Source: Proteobacteria bacterium SG_bin9 (GTDB lineage: Bacteria; Pseudomonadota; Alphaproteobacteria; Rhizobiales; Xanthobacteraceae). From it: a DNA stretch of 64,000 nt. Below the pieces are notes generated by a model. It was not told the DNA's origin. It saw nothing but the letters and a program-made list of their open reading frames with translations, and did not search any database. Positions 35,126-43,486 of this stretch are shown here, piece by piece. Position 1 is the stretch's first letter, and each line of letters starts with the position of its first letter. The position numbers and the translations under genes are program-made. The stretch is taken from the NCBI GenBank assembly GCA_002083525.1, contig LWDM01000073.1, forward strand, positions 1-64,000, in the 5' to 3' direction.

Positions 35126-35827
35126 ATGAGCGCCCGCATTATGGTTGTCGAGGACGAAGAGGCCCTGACAACGCTGTTGCGTTATAATCTGGATACGGAA
35201 GGCTACGAGGTCGAGACGGTTGCACGCGGTGACGACGCCGACACCCGGCTGAAGGAGCGCATTCCCGACCTGATCGTGCTGGACTGGATGCTGCCGGGCT
35301 TGTCCGGCATCGAGCTCTGCCGCCGTCTGCGGGCGCGTCCGGAGACCAAGCAGCTTCCGATCATCATGCTGACGGCACGCGGCGAAGAGAGCGAACGCGT
35401 GCGAGGCCTCGCGACCGGCGCTGACGATTACATCGTCAAACCGTTCTCGGTGCCCGAACTGCTCGCCCGCGTCCGCGGCCTGCTGCGCCGGGCAAGTCCG
35501 GAGCGGCTCGCCACCATTCTCTCGTACGGCGACATCGAGCTCGACCGCGACAAGCGCCGCGTGGCGCGTGCCGGCCGTGCGATCGATCTCGGCCCGACCG
35601 AATACCGGTTGCTCGAATTCTTCCTCGAACACCCGGGACGCGTTTTCAGCCGTGAGCAGCTGCTCGACGGTGTGTGGGGCCGCGACATCTATATCGACGA
35701 GCGCACGGTCGACGTTCACATCGGCCGTTTGCGCAAACTGCTGAACGATGGCGATGAGCCGGATCCGATCCGCACGGTGCGCGGTGCGGGTTACGCGCTC
35801 GACGACCGCTTCGAAAAGGCCGAATAG
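35126..35827 (+). CDS. phoB: Phosphate regulon response regulator PhoB
   Basis: A 233-residue OmpR-class response regulator. The receiver domain has VVEDEEAL, the phospho-acceptor aspartate in VLDWMLPGLSG near residue 53, and the conserved lysine in YIVKPFS. The winged-helix DNA-binding domain shows GPTEYRLLEFFLEHPGRVFS and RTVDVHIGRLRKLLN. It is the last gene of the operon, 13 bp after phoU. Its sensor kinase gene phoR is not adjacent and is not found in the window. Confidence 0.96.
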   Translation: MSARIMVVEDEEALTTLLRYNLDTEGYEVETVARGDDADTRLKERIPDLIVLDWMLPGLSGIELCRRLRARPETKQLPIIMLTARGEESERVRGLATGADDYIVKPFSVPELLARVRGLLRRASPERLATILSYGDIELDRDKRRVARAGRAIDLGPTEYRLLEFFLEHPGRVFSREQLLDGVWGRDIYIDERTVDVHIGRLRKLLNDGDEPDPIRTVRGAGYALDDRFEKAE

Positions 35828-35840
35828 CGGTATTTGGAAA

Positions 35841-35880
35841 CCCGGCTGCGACAGTCTGTCTGTTTGCAGACCGGGCTTTT
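35841..35880 (+). terminator. Intrinsic terminator after phoB
   Basis: CCCGGCTGC (35841-35849) pairs with GCAGACCGGG (35866-35875) with a single bulged A, followed by CTTTT. It lies 14 bases after the phoB stop and ends the pst-pho operon. Confidence 0.75.
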
Positions 35881-35961
35881 CCCCGCAACTCCGTCAACTT
35901 TTTCCCGTATGTGTCATCGACGGGCTGCGGCAGGTTGTGGCCGGAGCGTCGGGACGCGACG

Positions 35962-36750
35962 ATGGATCAACTCACCACAGGTCGCGCTAGCGACCGGCAG
36001 GCGGCGATTGCCGCACTCGCTGATCATGCGGTGCGGGCCATCGAGGCTGCGCAGGTTGGCGAGGTGCCGTTCTATCACCTGCAGATGCGCGGTATCTTTC
36101 CGGCCGACGCCTACGCCGCGATGCTGGCCGCCATGCCGGTGGCCGAGGACTACCGGCCGATGCACGGCCGCAGCAAGACTGCCAATCAGACGCGGGTAAA
36201 GATCGACCTCTTCCCGGAATACATTCGCCATCTGCCGCCGGAGAAGCTCGCGGTGTGGCAACAGGTCGGCGCGGCGCTGCGGTCCGAGCCGCTGAAGAAT
36301 GCGTTCCGCAGGATGCTGGCGCCGGGTTTGGAGAAGCGCTTCGGCAAGGACTTCCGTTCCGTCGGCATGTTCCCGATTCCGATCCTGACCCGCGATATTC
36401 CCGGCTACCTGATCACGCCGCACACGGACACCCACTGGAAGGGCATCACGGTGCAGCTGTATCTGCCGAAGGATGAATCGGCGACCGACATCGGCACGAT
36501 CTTCCACACGCGGCTGCCGGACGGCAGCATGCCGAAGACCAAGCAGATGCGGTTTGCGCCGAACTCGGGTTACGCCTTTGCGGTCGGCGACGACACCTGG
36601 CATTCGGCCGATCCGGTGCGCAGCGGCGTCGAGACGCGCGACAGCATTCTGCTGACCTACTTCGTCGACCAAGGGCCGCTGCGGGTGCTGCGCAACCGCG
36701 GCAAGCGGCTCGGCAACTTCATCCAGAACGAAGTGCGTAACCTGATCTGA
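35962..36750 (+). CDS. 2-oxoglutarate/Fe(II)-dependent oxygenase-like protein
   Basis: From the ATG at 35962 the product is 262 residues. The double-stranded beta-helix metal site is seen as HTDTHWKGITVQLYL (H-x-D pair) and WHSADPV (distal histidine), with ETRDSILLTYF providing the arginine for 2-oxoglutarate. Such enzymes hydroxylate small molecules or proteins. It lies about 80 bp after the phoB terminator, and its stop abuts the convergent acyl-CoA ligase stop. The substrate cannot be named. Confidence 0.78.
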   Translation: MDQLTTGRASDRQAAIAALADHAVRAIEAAQVGEVPFYHLQMRGIFPADAYAAMLAAMPVAEDYRPMHGRSKTANQTRVKIDLFPEYIRHLPPEKLAVWQQVGAALRSEPLKNAFRRMLAPGLEKRFGKDFRSVGMFPIPILTRDIPGYLITPHTDTHWKGITVQLYLPKDESATDIGTIFHTRLPDGSMPKTKQMRFAPNSGYAFAVGDDTWHSADPVRSGVETRDSILLTYFVDQGPLRVLRNRGKRLGNFIQNEVRNLI

Positions 36751-38337
36751 TCAAGCTTCGCGCAAGGTGCGCTTCATCACCTTGCCGTTGGCATTGCGGG
36801 GCAGCGGATCGGTGCCGAGCGCGAAGGTTTCAGGCACCTTGTAGTCCGACAGCCGCTCGGCGCACCACGCTTTCAAATCTTTCTCGCCGGTCGAGCCGTC
36901 GCGCGTCACGACGACAGCGTGCACGCGCTCACCGAGAACCGGGCAGGGGCGTGCGATCACTGCGCTCTCGGCCACGCCCGGATGGCCGGCCAGCACCGAC
37001 TCGACTTCCGCGGAGTAGATTTTCAGACCGCCGCGATTGATCATGTCCTTCTTGCGGTCGAGCACGCGGATGAAATTCTGTTCGTCCTTGGTGCCGAGAT
37101 CGCCGGAGCGCCAGAAGCCGCCGATGAAGCTCTCGGCAGTGGCCTGCGGATTGTTCCAGTAGCCTTTGATGACCGATCCGCCGTGAATCCAGATTTCGCC
37201 GACATCGCCGCGCGGCACCTCATGGCCGTACTCGTCGGTGACGATGATGATCGCGCCGGGGCAGGCGAGGCCGACGCTGTCGATATGCTGCGCCGTCAGA
37301 TCGCCGGGCATGATGGTGCTCGGCGATGTGGTTTCGGTCGAGCCGTACGCGTTCATCAGCTTGAGGCCGGGCAGATGCTTTGCGAGCCGCTCGATGGTCG
37401 CGACCGGCATCGGCGCGCCGCCATAGCCGCCGATCCGCCAGGCGGAGAGATCGTAGTTCGCGAAGTCCGCCTGTAGCAGGCACAAATTGTACATGGCCGG
37501 CACCATCACCGTGTAGGTGACGCGTTCGCGCGCGGCGACCTCGAGATAATTGGCGGCCTTGAATTCCTTCTCGATCACCAGCGTCCCGGCGCAGCGCGCC
37601 ATGGTGGTGATGTTGGCGACGACGCCCGTGACATGCGCGAGCGGCACGACCGCGATCGAGCGGTCCCTGTGCGTCAGCTGCATGCAGGCTTCGTACACCA
37701 TCGACGAGTGAATGATGTTGCAGTGGGCGAGCATTGCGCCCTTCGGCCGTCCGGTGGTGCCGGACGTGTAGAGGATCATCGCCGTGTCTTCCTCGACCGG
37801 GTCGGCGGGCGGCGGCGCCTGCTGTACAGACGGCAACGTCTCGAACGGGATCGAGCCGGCGGTCGTGCCGGTCGAGATGCGCACTTTCAGCTCCGGCACC
37901 TCGGCGGCATCCGGCAGGCGATCGGCCAGATCCGCCTCGTGGTAGATCAGCTTGGCGCCGCAGTTGTTGAGCACGTAGGCGATCTCGGGTTTCTGCTGGC
38001 GAATGCTGAGCAGCACGCTGATGGCGCCGATGCGTGCGGCGGCAAACAGCGTCAGCACGAATTCGATGCGGTTGCCGAGCAGCAGCGCGACGCGGTCGCC
38101 CGCCTCGACGCCCTGTGCGGCGAGGCCGGCCGAAATCGCGGTCGCATCGCGTACGACCTCGCGCCAGCTCATGCGGCGGTCGCCGCACACCAGCGCCTCG
38201 CCGTCCGGCTGTCGCGCTTCGGCCTCCGTCACCATCTGCCAGATGTGTTTCGGCCGGCTGGCGAAGGCCGGGATCACCCGGTCGCCGAAACGGCCTTCAA
38301 GTCGCATGTCGGGAAGGGGAATTCGCGACCAATCCAT
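36751..38337 (-). CDS. Acyl-CoA ligase (AMP-forming, CaiC-like)
   Basis: An adenylate-forming ligase, 528 residues from the ATG at 38337 (GAGGCGG upstream). GTG at 38370 would add 11. Motifs are ILYTSGTTGRPKGAM, NAYGSTETTSP, WRSGDLG, DRKKDMINRGGLKIYSAEVE and the catalytic lysine in PRNANGKVMKRTLRE. It attaches CoA to a carboxylic acid. It is the last gene of the livKHMGF operon, following livF by 33 bp, which suggests that the imported solute is a carboxylate activated on entry. Confidence 0.9.
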   Translation of the reverse strand: MDWSRIPLPDMRLEGRFGDRVIPAFASRPKHIWQMVTEAEARQPDGEALVCGDRRMSWREVVRDATAISAGLAAQGVEAGDRVALLLGNRIEFVLTLFAAARIGAISVLLSIRQQKPEIAYVLNNCGAKLIYHEADLADRLPDAAEVPELKVRISTGTTAGSIPFETLPSVQQAPPPADPVEEDTAMILYTSGTTGRPKGAMLAHCNIIHSSMVYEACMQLTHRDRSIAVVPLAHVTGVVANITTMARCAGTLVIEKEFKAANYLEVAARERVTYTVMVPAMYNLCLLQADFANYDLSAWRIGGYGGAPMPVATIERLAKHLPGLKLMNAYGSTETTSPSTIMPGDLTAQHIDSVGLACPGAIIIVTDEYGHEVPRGDVGEIWIHGGSVIKGYWNNPQATAESFIGGFWRSGDLGTKDEQNFIRVLDRKKDMINRGGLKIYSAEVESVLAGHPGVAESAVIARPCPVLGERVHAVVVTRDGSTGEKDLKAWCAERLSDYKVPETFALGTDPLPRNANGKVMKRTLREA

Positions 38338-38370
38338 AGCCGCCTCGTTTCTTTTGCTTATGGCGCTCAC

Positions 38371-39027
38371 TTAGTGCGCGAGATTGGCGCCGCGCTCGAT
38401 GGTGAATTCCAGATCGAACAGGGTGTGGGAGTGGTTCATATCGGACTGCGAGATCAGCACCGTCAAGTCCTTGCCGCGCAGCGAAGAGAGAACTTCCGAC
38501 AGCCGCTCCGAAAGGGCCGGGGCGATGCCCTCGAACGGTTCATCCAGCAACAGGCACTTGGTACCGATGGCGAGCGCACGGCCGAGCGCGACGAGCTTCT
38601 GCTGGCCGCCGCTGAGCAAGAGCGCCTTGCGGTCGCGCATCTCGGTCAGTTCGCGGATCACCTCGTAAACGAAATCGAGCCGCGCCTTCTTGTCGATGCC
38701 GGTCGAGACCCAGAGCGGCAGCATCACGTTTTCCTCGACGGTGAGCTGCGGCACCAGCCCGCGATCCTCCGGCATGTAGCCGATACCGAGGCCGGCGCGC
38801 GCGTGGCGCGGAAGCCCCGCGAGGTCTTGTCCCTCGAACAGGATTGCACCGCGCTTTGGCGTCAGGTGGCCCATGATCGAGCGCATCAAGGTGGTCTTGC
38901 CGGCGCCGTTGCGGCCGACGAGGCTCACCATGCTGCCCTTCGGCGCACGCAGGCTGAAACCGCGCAGCGCCGGCATCGATTGAATCTCGACATTGACGTC
39001 GGTGACGTCGAGCAGCGGAGCGGTCAT
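38371..39027 (-). CDS. livF: LivF-type ABC ATPase
   Basis: One of two ATPases of a branched-chain-amino-acid-type importer, 218 residues, slightly shorter than the usual about 235. Walker A GRNGAGKTTLMRSIMGHL, signature LSGGQQKLVALGRALAIG and Walker B CLLLDEPFEGIAP are intact. It overlaps livG by 4 bp. Part of livKHMGF-ligase. Confidence 0.93.
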   Translation of the reverse strand: MTAPLLDVTDVNVEIQSMPALRGFSLRAPKGSMVSLVGRNGAGKTTLMRSIMGHLTPKRGAILFEGQDLAGLPRHARAGLGIGYMPEDRGLVPQLTVEENVMLPLWVSTGIDKKARLDFVYEVIRELTEMRDRKALLLSGGQQKLVALGRALAIGTKCLLLDEPFEGIAPALSERLSEVLSSLRGKDLTVLISQSDMNHSHTLFDLEFTIERGANLAH

Positions 39028-39773
39028 CGCGCGCCTCCGGTCACATAGCGGCGCACGTCGTTATCCTTCAACACCGTGTCGGGTGCGCCGTCGGCGAGAA
39101 TGCGGCCACTGTAGAACGCGAGCACGCGGTCGGCGTAGCGGGTGACGATGTCCATGTCGTGCTCGACGAAGACGATGGTGCCGGCCTCCTGTGTGACCGC
39201 GTGGATGACGCGGTCCATGGTGCCGAACTTCTCTTCCGCCGAAACGCCGGAGGTCGGCTCGTCGAGCAGCAGCAGATGCGGCCGCCGTGCCATGGCCATG
39301 GCGATATCGACGAGTTTGCGCACGCCGCCGGCGAGTTCGGAGACCGGCCGGTCGGCATATGCGGCGAGGCCAAGGCGATTGAGTAGCGCCAGCGCCTTCT
39401 CGCGGCGGCCCTGCGCTTCGGCAGGCGAGGTGAAGGACAGCGAGCCCGAGCCGGTGCCCGAGATCGCGACAATGACGTTCTCGGCGGCGGTGAGTTCGAT
39501 GAAGAGCTGCGGAATCTGAAACGAGCGCGAGATGCCGAGTTTGGCGACGTCGCGCGGCGATTGCCTGCCGATGGCGCGGCCTTCGAGCTCGATCGTGCCG
39601 CTGTCCGCCTTCAGGTAGCCGGTGACGAGATTGACGAAGGTTGTCTTGCCCGCGCCGTTCGAGCCGATCAGGCTGACCTTCTGTCCGGGCGGAATCGAGA
39701 TGTTGAGGCTATCGGCGGCGACAACCGCGCCGAAGCGCTTGTTCAGCCCCTGCACTGCGAGAACCGGTGTCAT
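39024..39773 (-). CDS. livG: LivG-type ABC ATPase
   Basis: The second ATPase, 249 residues from the ATG at 39773. The same frame runs open upstream through livM but that part is not coding. Motifs: Walker A GSNGAGKTTFVNLVTGYL, the LivG-type signature region ELAGGVRKLVDIAMAMA, and Walker B LLLLDEPTSGVS. A 4-bp overlap with livM couples translation. Confidence 0.93.
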   Translation of the reverse strand: MTPVLAVQGLNKRFGAVVAADSLNISIPPGQKVSLIGSNGAGKTTFVNLVTGYLKADSGTIELEGRAIGRQSPRDVAKLGISRSFQIPQLFIELTAAENVIVAISGTGSGSLSFTSPAEAQGRREKALALLNRLGLAAYADRPVSELAGGVRKLVDIAMAMARRPHLLLLDEPTSGVSAEEKFGTMDRVIHAVTQEAGTIVFVEHDMDIVTRYADRVLAFYSGRILADGAPDTVLKDNDVRRYVTGGAR

Positions 39774-40762
39774 TCGGCGGGCTCCGTCGCGGCCGCGCCG
39801 GGCGCCGGTGCGTCGGGCTCGTTGCCCTTGCGGTTGGCGCTGGTCCAGAGCGATCCGATGCCGCGCGGCAGAAATAGAATGACCGCGAGCAGGAACGCGC
39901 CGAGCACGAGCTGCCAGGTGTTCGGCAGGTAGAGATTGGAGAACGAGCGCACCAGTTCGAGCGCCAGCGAGGCCACGAACACGGCGGCGACGCTCTGATA
40001 GCCGGCAAGGATCGCGACGAACACGAATTCGCCGGATGTGGTCCAGTAGGCGAACTGCGGATCGATGTGCCGCTGCGCCATCAAGCTCAGCGCGCCGCTT
40101 GCGCCGGCGCAGACCGACGCGATCACGAAGTTGATGGTGACGATGCGGTTGGCCGAGATACCGAGATACTCCACGCGCAGGTTGTTGGCGCGTACCGCCA
40201 GCGACATCAGTCCGAGTTCGGAGCGGAAATAGACCGTGGCGGCGATACCCGCGAGGCCGGTGGCGATGACCGACACGGAGTAGAGCATGAAGTCCGCTTC
40301 GCGCGGATCGTTGAACACCGTGCCGAACAGGCTCGGACGAACGACGTTGAAGCCGTCGGAGCCGCCGAGCGCGGTGGTCTTCACCAGCGCGCCGTAGAAC
40401 ACCATCGACAGCGCCAAGGTCAGCATGCCGAAGAAGATGCCGGTGTAGCGCGCAATCAATGGCCCGATGATGAGTCCGAGAATGCCGCTGCAAACCGCGC
40501 CGATCACGACCTGCGCGACCGCGTCGGTAAGGCCGAAGCGGTTGGCGATCAGCGCCACGCCGTAGCCGCCGGCGGCATAGAACAAGCCCTGGCCGAAGGA
40601 GACGTTGCCGGTGCGGGCGAGAACGACAATACCGAGCGCGATCAGCGAGTTCGATGCGGCCACCGTCGCGAGCGACAGCGTCCAGGCCGGCAGCACGCGG
40701 CCGAGCAGGACGAACGCCAGCACGATGCCGAGCATGCCGAGGGGATGAGACAGCAGCTTCAT
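39770..40762 (-). CDS. livM: LivM-type permease
   Basis: A 330-residue membrane protein with about nine hydrophobic segments. The LivM-like parts include NSLIALGIVVLARTGNVSFG, QGLFYAAGGYGVALI and the permease motif region VRANNLRVEYLGISANRIVT. Its ATG overlaps the livH stop. Works with LivH to form the channel. Confidence 0.92.
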   Translation of the reverse strand: MKLLSHPLGMLGIVLAFVLLGRVLPAWTLSLATVAASNSLIALGIVVLARTGNVSFGQGLFYAAGGYGVALIANRFGLTDAVAQVVIGAVCSGILGLIIGPLIARYTGIFFGMLTLALSMVFYGALVKTTALGGSDGFNVVRPSLFGTVFNDPREADFMLYSVSVIATGLAGIAATVYFRSELGLMSLAVRANNLRVEYLGISANRIVTINFVIASVCAGASGALSLMAQRHIDPQFAYWTTSGEFVFVAILAGYQSVAAVFVASLALELVRSFSNLYLPNTWQLVLGAFLLAVILFLPRGIGSLWTSANRKGNEPDAPAPGAAATEPAE

Positions 40763-41658
40763 CAGATGCGCCTCGCCGTCTCGCGCTGGAACAGGCCTTC
40801 GGGCCGGACCAGCAGCACGCCTGCCATGATCAGATAGATCACGAACAGCTCGCCCTGCGGAAACAGATGAACGGATGCGGCGCGCGCGAGGCCGACCAGG
40901 ATCGCGCCGACGGCCGCGCCTTCGACGCTGCCGAGGCCGCCGATCACGACGATGGCGAAGCTTAGAATGATGACATCGGAGGAGAGGCCGGGTTGCACGG
41001 AAATCTTCGGCGCGGTCAGCGCGCCGGCAAATGCCGCGAGCAAGAGGCCGAAGGCGAACGCGAACGCATAGATGCGGTTCACCTTCACGCCCATGGAGGC
41101 GCTCATCTCTGCATTATGGATGACGGCCGAGACAATCTTGCCGGTCACGGTGCGGTTGAGGCCGTACCAGACGCCGAGGCCGCTGACGATCGCGATCGGG
41201 ATCAGCACGAGGTCGTAGCCGACATAGAACAGTTTGCCGAGCGAGACGTTGCCGAACAGCTCGTACGGCTGCGTCGCCAGGATCGGATTGACGCCCCAGA
41301 TCAGTTTGGTGATGTCTTCGAGCAGCAGGAACACCGCGTAGGTGACGAGCAGCAGCACCACCTCGTCGCGGCCGTAGAACATCTTCAAGAGCCCGCGCTC
41401 GAGCATGACGCCGACCGCGAGCGCGACGAAGGCAGCGGCCAGCAGCATCGCCACGAAACTGAGCGCCGGCGGCAGTCCCTTGGCGGCGAACAGCGCCACC
41501 ACGGTCGCGGCGATGTAGGCGCCGAGCGCATAGAAGCCGCCATGAGCGATGTTGAGGATTTTCAGCACGCCGAACACAAGCGTCAGGCCGAGCGCGACGA
41601 CGAACAGCCAGGACGCCTCGATCAGGCCGTCGATGACGATGGTGAAAAACAGATTCAT
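40762..41658 (-). CDS. livH: LivH-type permease
   Basis: A 298-residue membrane protein with eight or so hydrophobic segments. LVFGVLKILNIAHGGFYALG near residue 30 is the signature of LivH permeases. A hairpin precedes it after the receptor gene. First membrane gene of the importer. Confidence 0.93.
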   Translation of the reverse strand: MNLFFTIVIDGLIEASWLFVVALGLTLVFGVLKILNIAHGGFYALGAYIAATVVALFAAKGLPPALSFVAMLLAAAFVALAVGVMLERGLLKMFYGRDEVVLLLVTYAVFLLLEDITKLIWGVNPILATQPYELFGNVSLGKLFYVGYDLVLIPIAIVSGLGVWYGLNRTVTGKIVSAVIHNAEMSASMGVKVNRIYAFAFAFGLLLAAFAGALTAPKISVQPGLSSDVIILSFAIVVIGGLGSVEGAAVGAILVGLARAASVHLFPQGELFVIYLIMAGVLLVRPEGLFQRETARRI

Positions 41659-41730
41659 GAGGTCGGTTCGTGCCCGCTCCAGTCACACGATGCGTGACGG
41701 CATTTCATTGAAATGACAACACGCGAAGAG

Positions 41731-41758
41731 AAGGCGGCGCGTTGTGGCGCGCCGCCTT
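41731..41758 (-). terminator. Strong hairpin between the receptor gene and livH
   Basis: AAGGCGGCGCG and CGCGCCGCCTT (41731-41741 and 41748-41758) form a perfect 11-bp stem over a six-base loop on the operon strand, 16 bases after the receptor stop. A pyrimidine run follows but not an uninterrupted T-run. Likely partial terminator or message stabiliser for the receptor. Confidence 0.65.
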
Positions 41759-41774
41759 CATTATCAGCCGGCAG

Positions 41775-43082
41775 TTAGTCGCACTTGGCGCCCTGCATGC
41801 CGCCCTTGATCCAGTCGAGCGACTTGACGCCCGGCGGCGGGTTCACGCACTCGGCGTTGAAATACAGAATGTCGACCAGATCGACCCGCTTCTTCTCCGC
41901 ATTGTACTTGGTGCGGCTGATGCCGATCGGCTGCGTGGCCTGATGGCCGTCGCCGAGCGTCATCTTGATGGTGCCGCCGGGCGATTCCCACTGCGAGCCG
42001 GTCATCGCTGCGACGATCTCGTCGGTGGTCGGCTTCTTGCCGCCGTTCTTCTCCATCGCCTTTTCGATGGCGTTCTTGAGGCCGAGGATCGATTGGTTGA
42101 TACGATAGGCGGCTTGCACCGGATAGGTGCCGATCGCCTTCTCGAAGCCGGGGAAGAACCAGTCGTTCAGCACCGACTTGCGCGACATCAGGCCGTAAGC
42201 GCCGCGTGCGCCGATGATGGTGCCGTCGGGCATCTTGTCGCCGAGCGCGGGCAGAACGTGGTCGGCGGCGCTGAACACGAGCTGGCTGCGCTTGCCGAGG
42301 CCGCGCGGGCCGGCCTGCAGGACGAAGGCCTGGAGATCGCCGCCCCAAAGGCTGGAGTAGACCACGTCGGAGCCTGCGCCGACGAGCGCCGAGATTTCGG
42401 TGCCGTACTGGCCGGCGCCGAACTTCGGCAGCAGGTCGGTGCCGAGCTTGGCGTTCGGAAACAGTTGGCCCGCGGCGGCAACGAAGTCGGCGCGGCTGTC
42501 CTGGCCCCAGGCGTAATCCTGGTTGATGGCCGAGAACGTTTCCATCTTGATGTTCTTGGCCTTCATGTAGCGAATGAGGCCGACGTTATCCATCGTCGCA
42601 TGCGATGCCGTGCGGAAGACGTAGTTGTACTTCGCTTCCTCGAAGATGCGCGGCGTGCCGCAGTCCATCAGGATCAGGAGCTTCTTCAGCTCTTCGGCGA
42701 TCGGCGAAACCGCGAGACAATCGCCCGAGGAGATATAGCCGAGCACGGCATCGACGTTGTCGCGCTGGAAGAGGTTGCGCAGTTCCTGCACCTGCTTGGT
42801 GGCGCCGCCGTTTTCATCGATGATGATCGGCTCGATCTTCATGCCGCCGAAGCCGACCTTGGTGTAGGGCGCCGGAACGGCGCCCTTGTTGAGTTCGTCG
42901 ATCGTGAACGTCGCGCCGTTGCGCGCCGGAACGCCGAAGCTTTCGGCCGCCGGTCCCGACAGGAACGTGACGATGCCGAGTTTGAAGGTCTCTTGTGCGA
43001 ACGCTGGAGCCGTCGAAAGGGCCAGCGCGGCTGCCGCCGCGGCAAGCGTGATCCGGCCCGTATGAGCTGAAAGGTGACGCAT
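41775..43082 (-). CDS. LivK-type ABC substrate-binding protein
   Basis: A 435-residue periplasmic receptor. The signal peptide covers about residues 1-29 (ALALSTAPAFAQE). The mature fold begins ETFKLGIVTFLSGPAAESFG. Several cysteines (SGDCLAV, MDCGTP, AECVNPP and the final KCD) suggest disulfides. It heads the livHMGF operon. The linked ligase suggests a carboxylic or aromatic acid ligand rather than an amino acid. Confidence 0.9.
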   Translation of the reverse strand: MRHLSAHTGRITLAAAAAALALSTAPAFAQETFKLGIVTFLSGPAAESFGVPARNGATFTIDELNKGAVPAPYTKVGFGGMKIEPIIIDENGGATKQVQELRNLFQRDNVDAVLGYISSGDCLAVSPIAEELKKLLILMDCGTPRIFEEAKYNYVFRTASHATMDNVGLIRYMKAKNIKMETFSAINQDYAWGQDSRADFVAAAGQLFPNAKLGTDLLPKFGAGQYGTEISALVGAGSDVVYSSLWGGDLQAFVLQAGPRGLGKRSQLVFSAADHVLPALGDKMPDGTIIGARGAYGLMSRKSVLNDWFFPGFEKAIGTYPVQAAYRINQSILGLKNAIEKAMEKNGGKKPTTDEIVAAMTGSQWESPGGTIKMTLGDGHQATQPIGISRTKYNAEKKRVDLVDILYFNAECVNPPPGVKSLDWIKGGMQGAKCD

Positions 43083-43312
43083 GTTCTCTCCCCATGTGGC
43101 TGGTTTTGCGATCCAGCGCGAACCCGCCCGTTGATCGGGCGTTGTCGGTTCGGCCGACAGCCTATGCGGGCTTTCCGGCTTCGTCCATGGGCTGCGGGAG
43201 CGGCCAAGTTATTGAAATCAGGCCGCGACGCGCCGCCGCAGGCTGTCTGCGCTTGCAGCGCGTAACGGTCGATCACTACCTATCGGGAGGGGCGACTTTT
43301 GCTGCTACGCAC
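43083..43312. other. Promoter region of the liv operon
   Basis: These 230 bases upstream of the receptor gene contain no clear coding sequence. A GGGAGG at 43285-43290 is not followed by a matching start codon. The first large inverted repeat begins at 43313. Confidence 0.4.
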
Positions 43313-43388
43313 CTAGTGTCCCGAATCCGAAGTTCGCATGACCTATCGGCTCGCTTGATGGCGAACTTCGGATTCGTAAGGACACTAG
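43313..43388. repeat. Large imperfect palindrome, unit 1 of a pair
   Basis: Left arm 43313-43337 and right arm 43361-43388 pair over 25 positions with a three-base bulge (TAA) and a 23-base loop. Ends are CTAGTGTC and GACACTAG. The inner part has GAAGTTCGCATGACC at the loop edge, which resembles the second unit. No gene is inside. Confidence 0.9.
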
Positions 43389-43400
43389 CCACTTATTGAC

Positions 43401-43478
43401 CTCGTGTGGCTTTGGTTCAGAAGTCCGCATGACGAAGGTGTGGCAACAATGATGCGGACTTCTGAACCGCCACACGAG
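43401..43478. repeat. Large imperfect palindrome, unit 2, reaching the htpX ribosome site
   Basis: Left arm 43401-43430 and right arm 43452-43478 pair over 27 positions with a three-base bulge (TTT) and a 21-base loop. Outer ends are CTCGTGTGGC and GCCACACGAG. The inner AGAAGTCCGCATGACG resembles unit 1. The right arm overlaps the first bases of the htpX GAGGAG site (43476-43481), 6 bases before the ATG. Confidence 0.9.
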
Positions 43479-43486
43479 GAGCGACG

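Noticed and set aside
37633..39048. A 471-residue open frame opposite the ligase and livF
   Set aside because: It spans two genes with intact ATPase and ligase motifs on the other strand.
39774..40493. Upstream extension of the livG frame through livM
   Set aside because: The LivM permease is clear in another frame. LivG starts at the ATG at 39773, which overlaps the livM stop in normal operon style.
43313..43478. Insertion sequence ends or a tiny MITE pair with target duplications
   Set aside because: I could not find matching direct duplications outside the arms, so I describe the units only as palindromic repeats.
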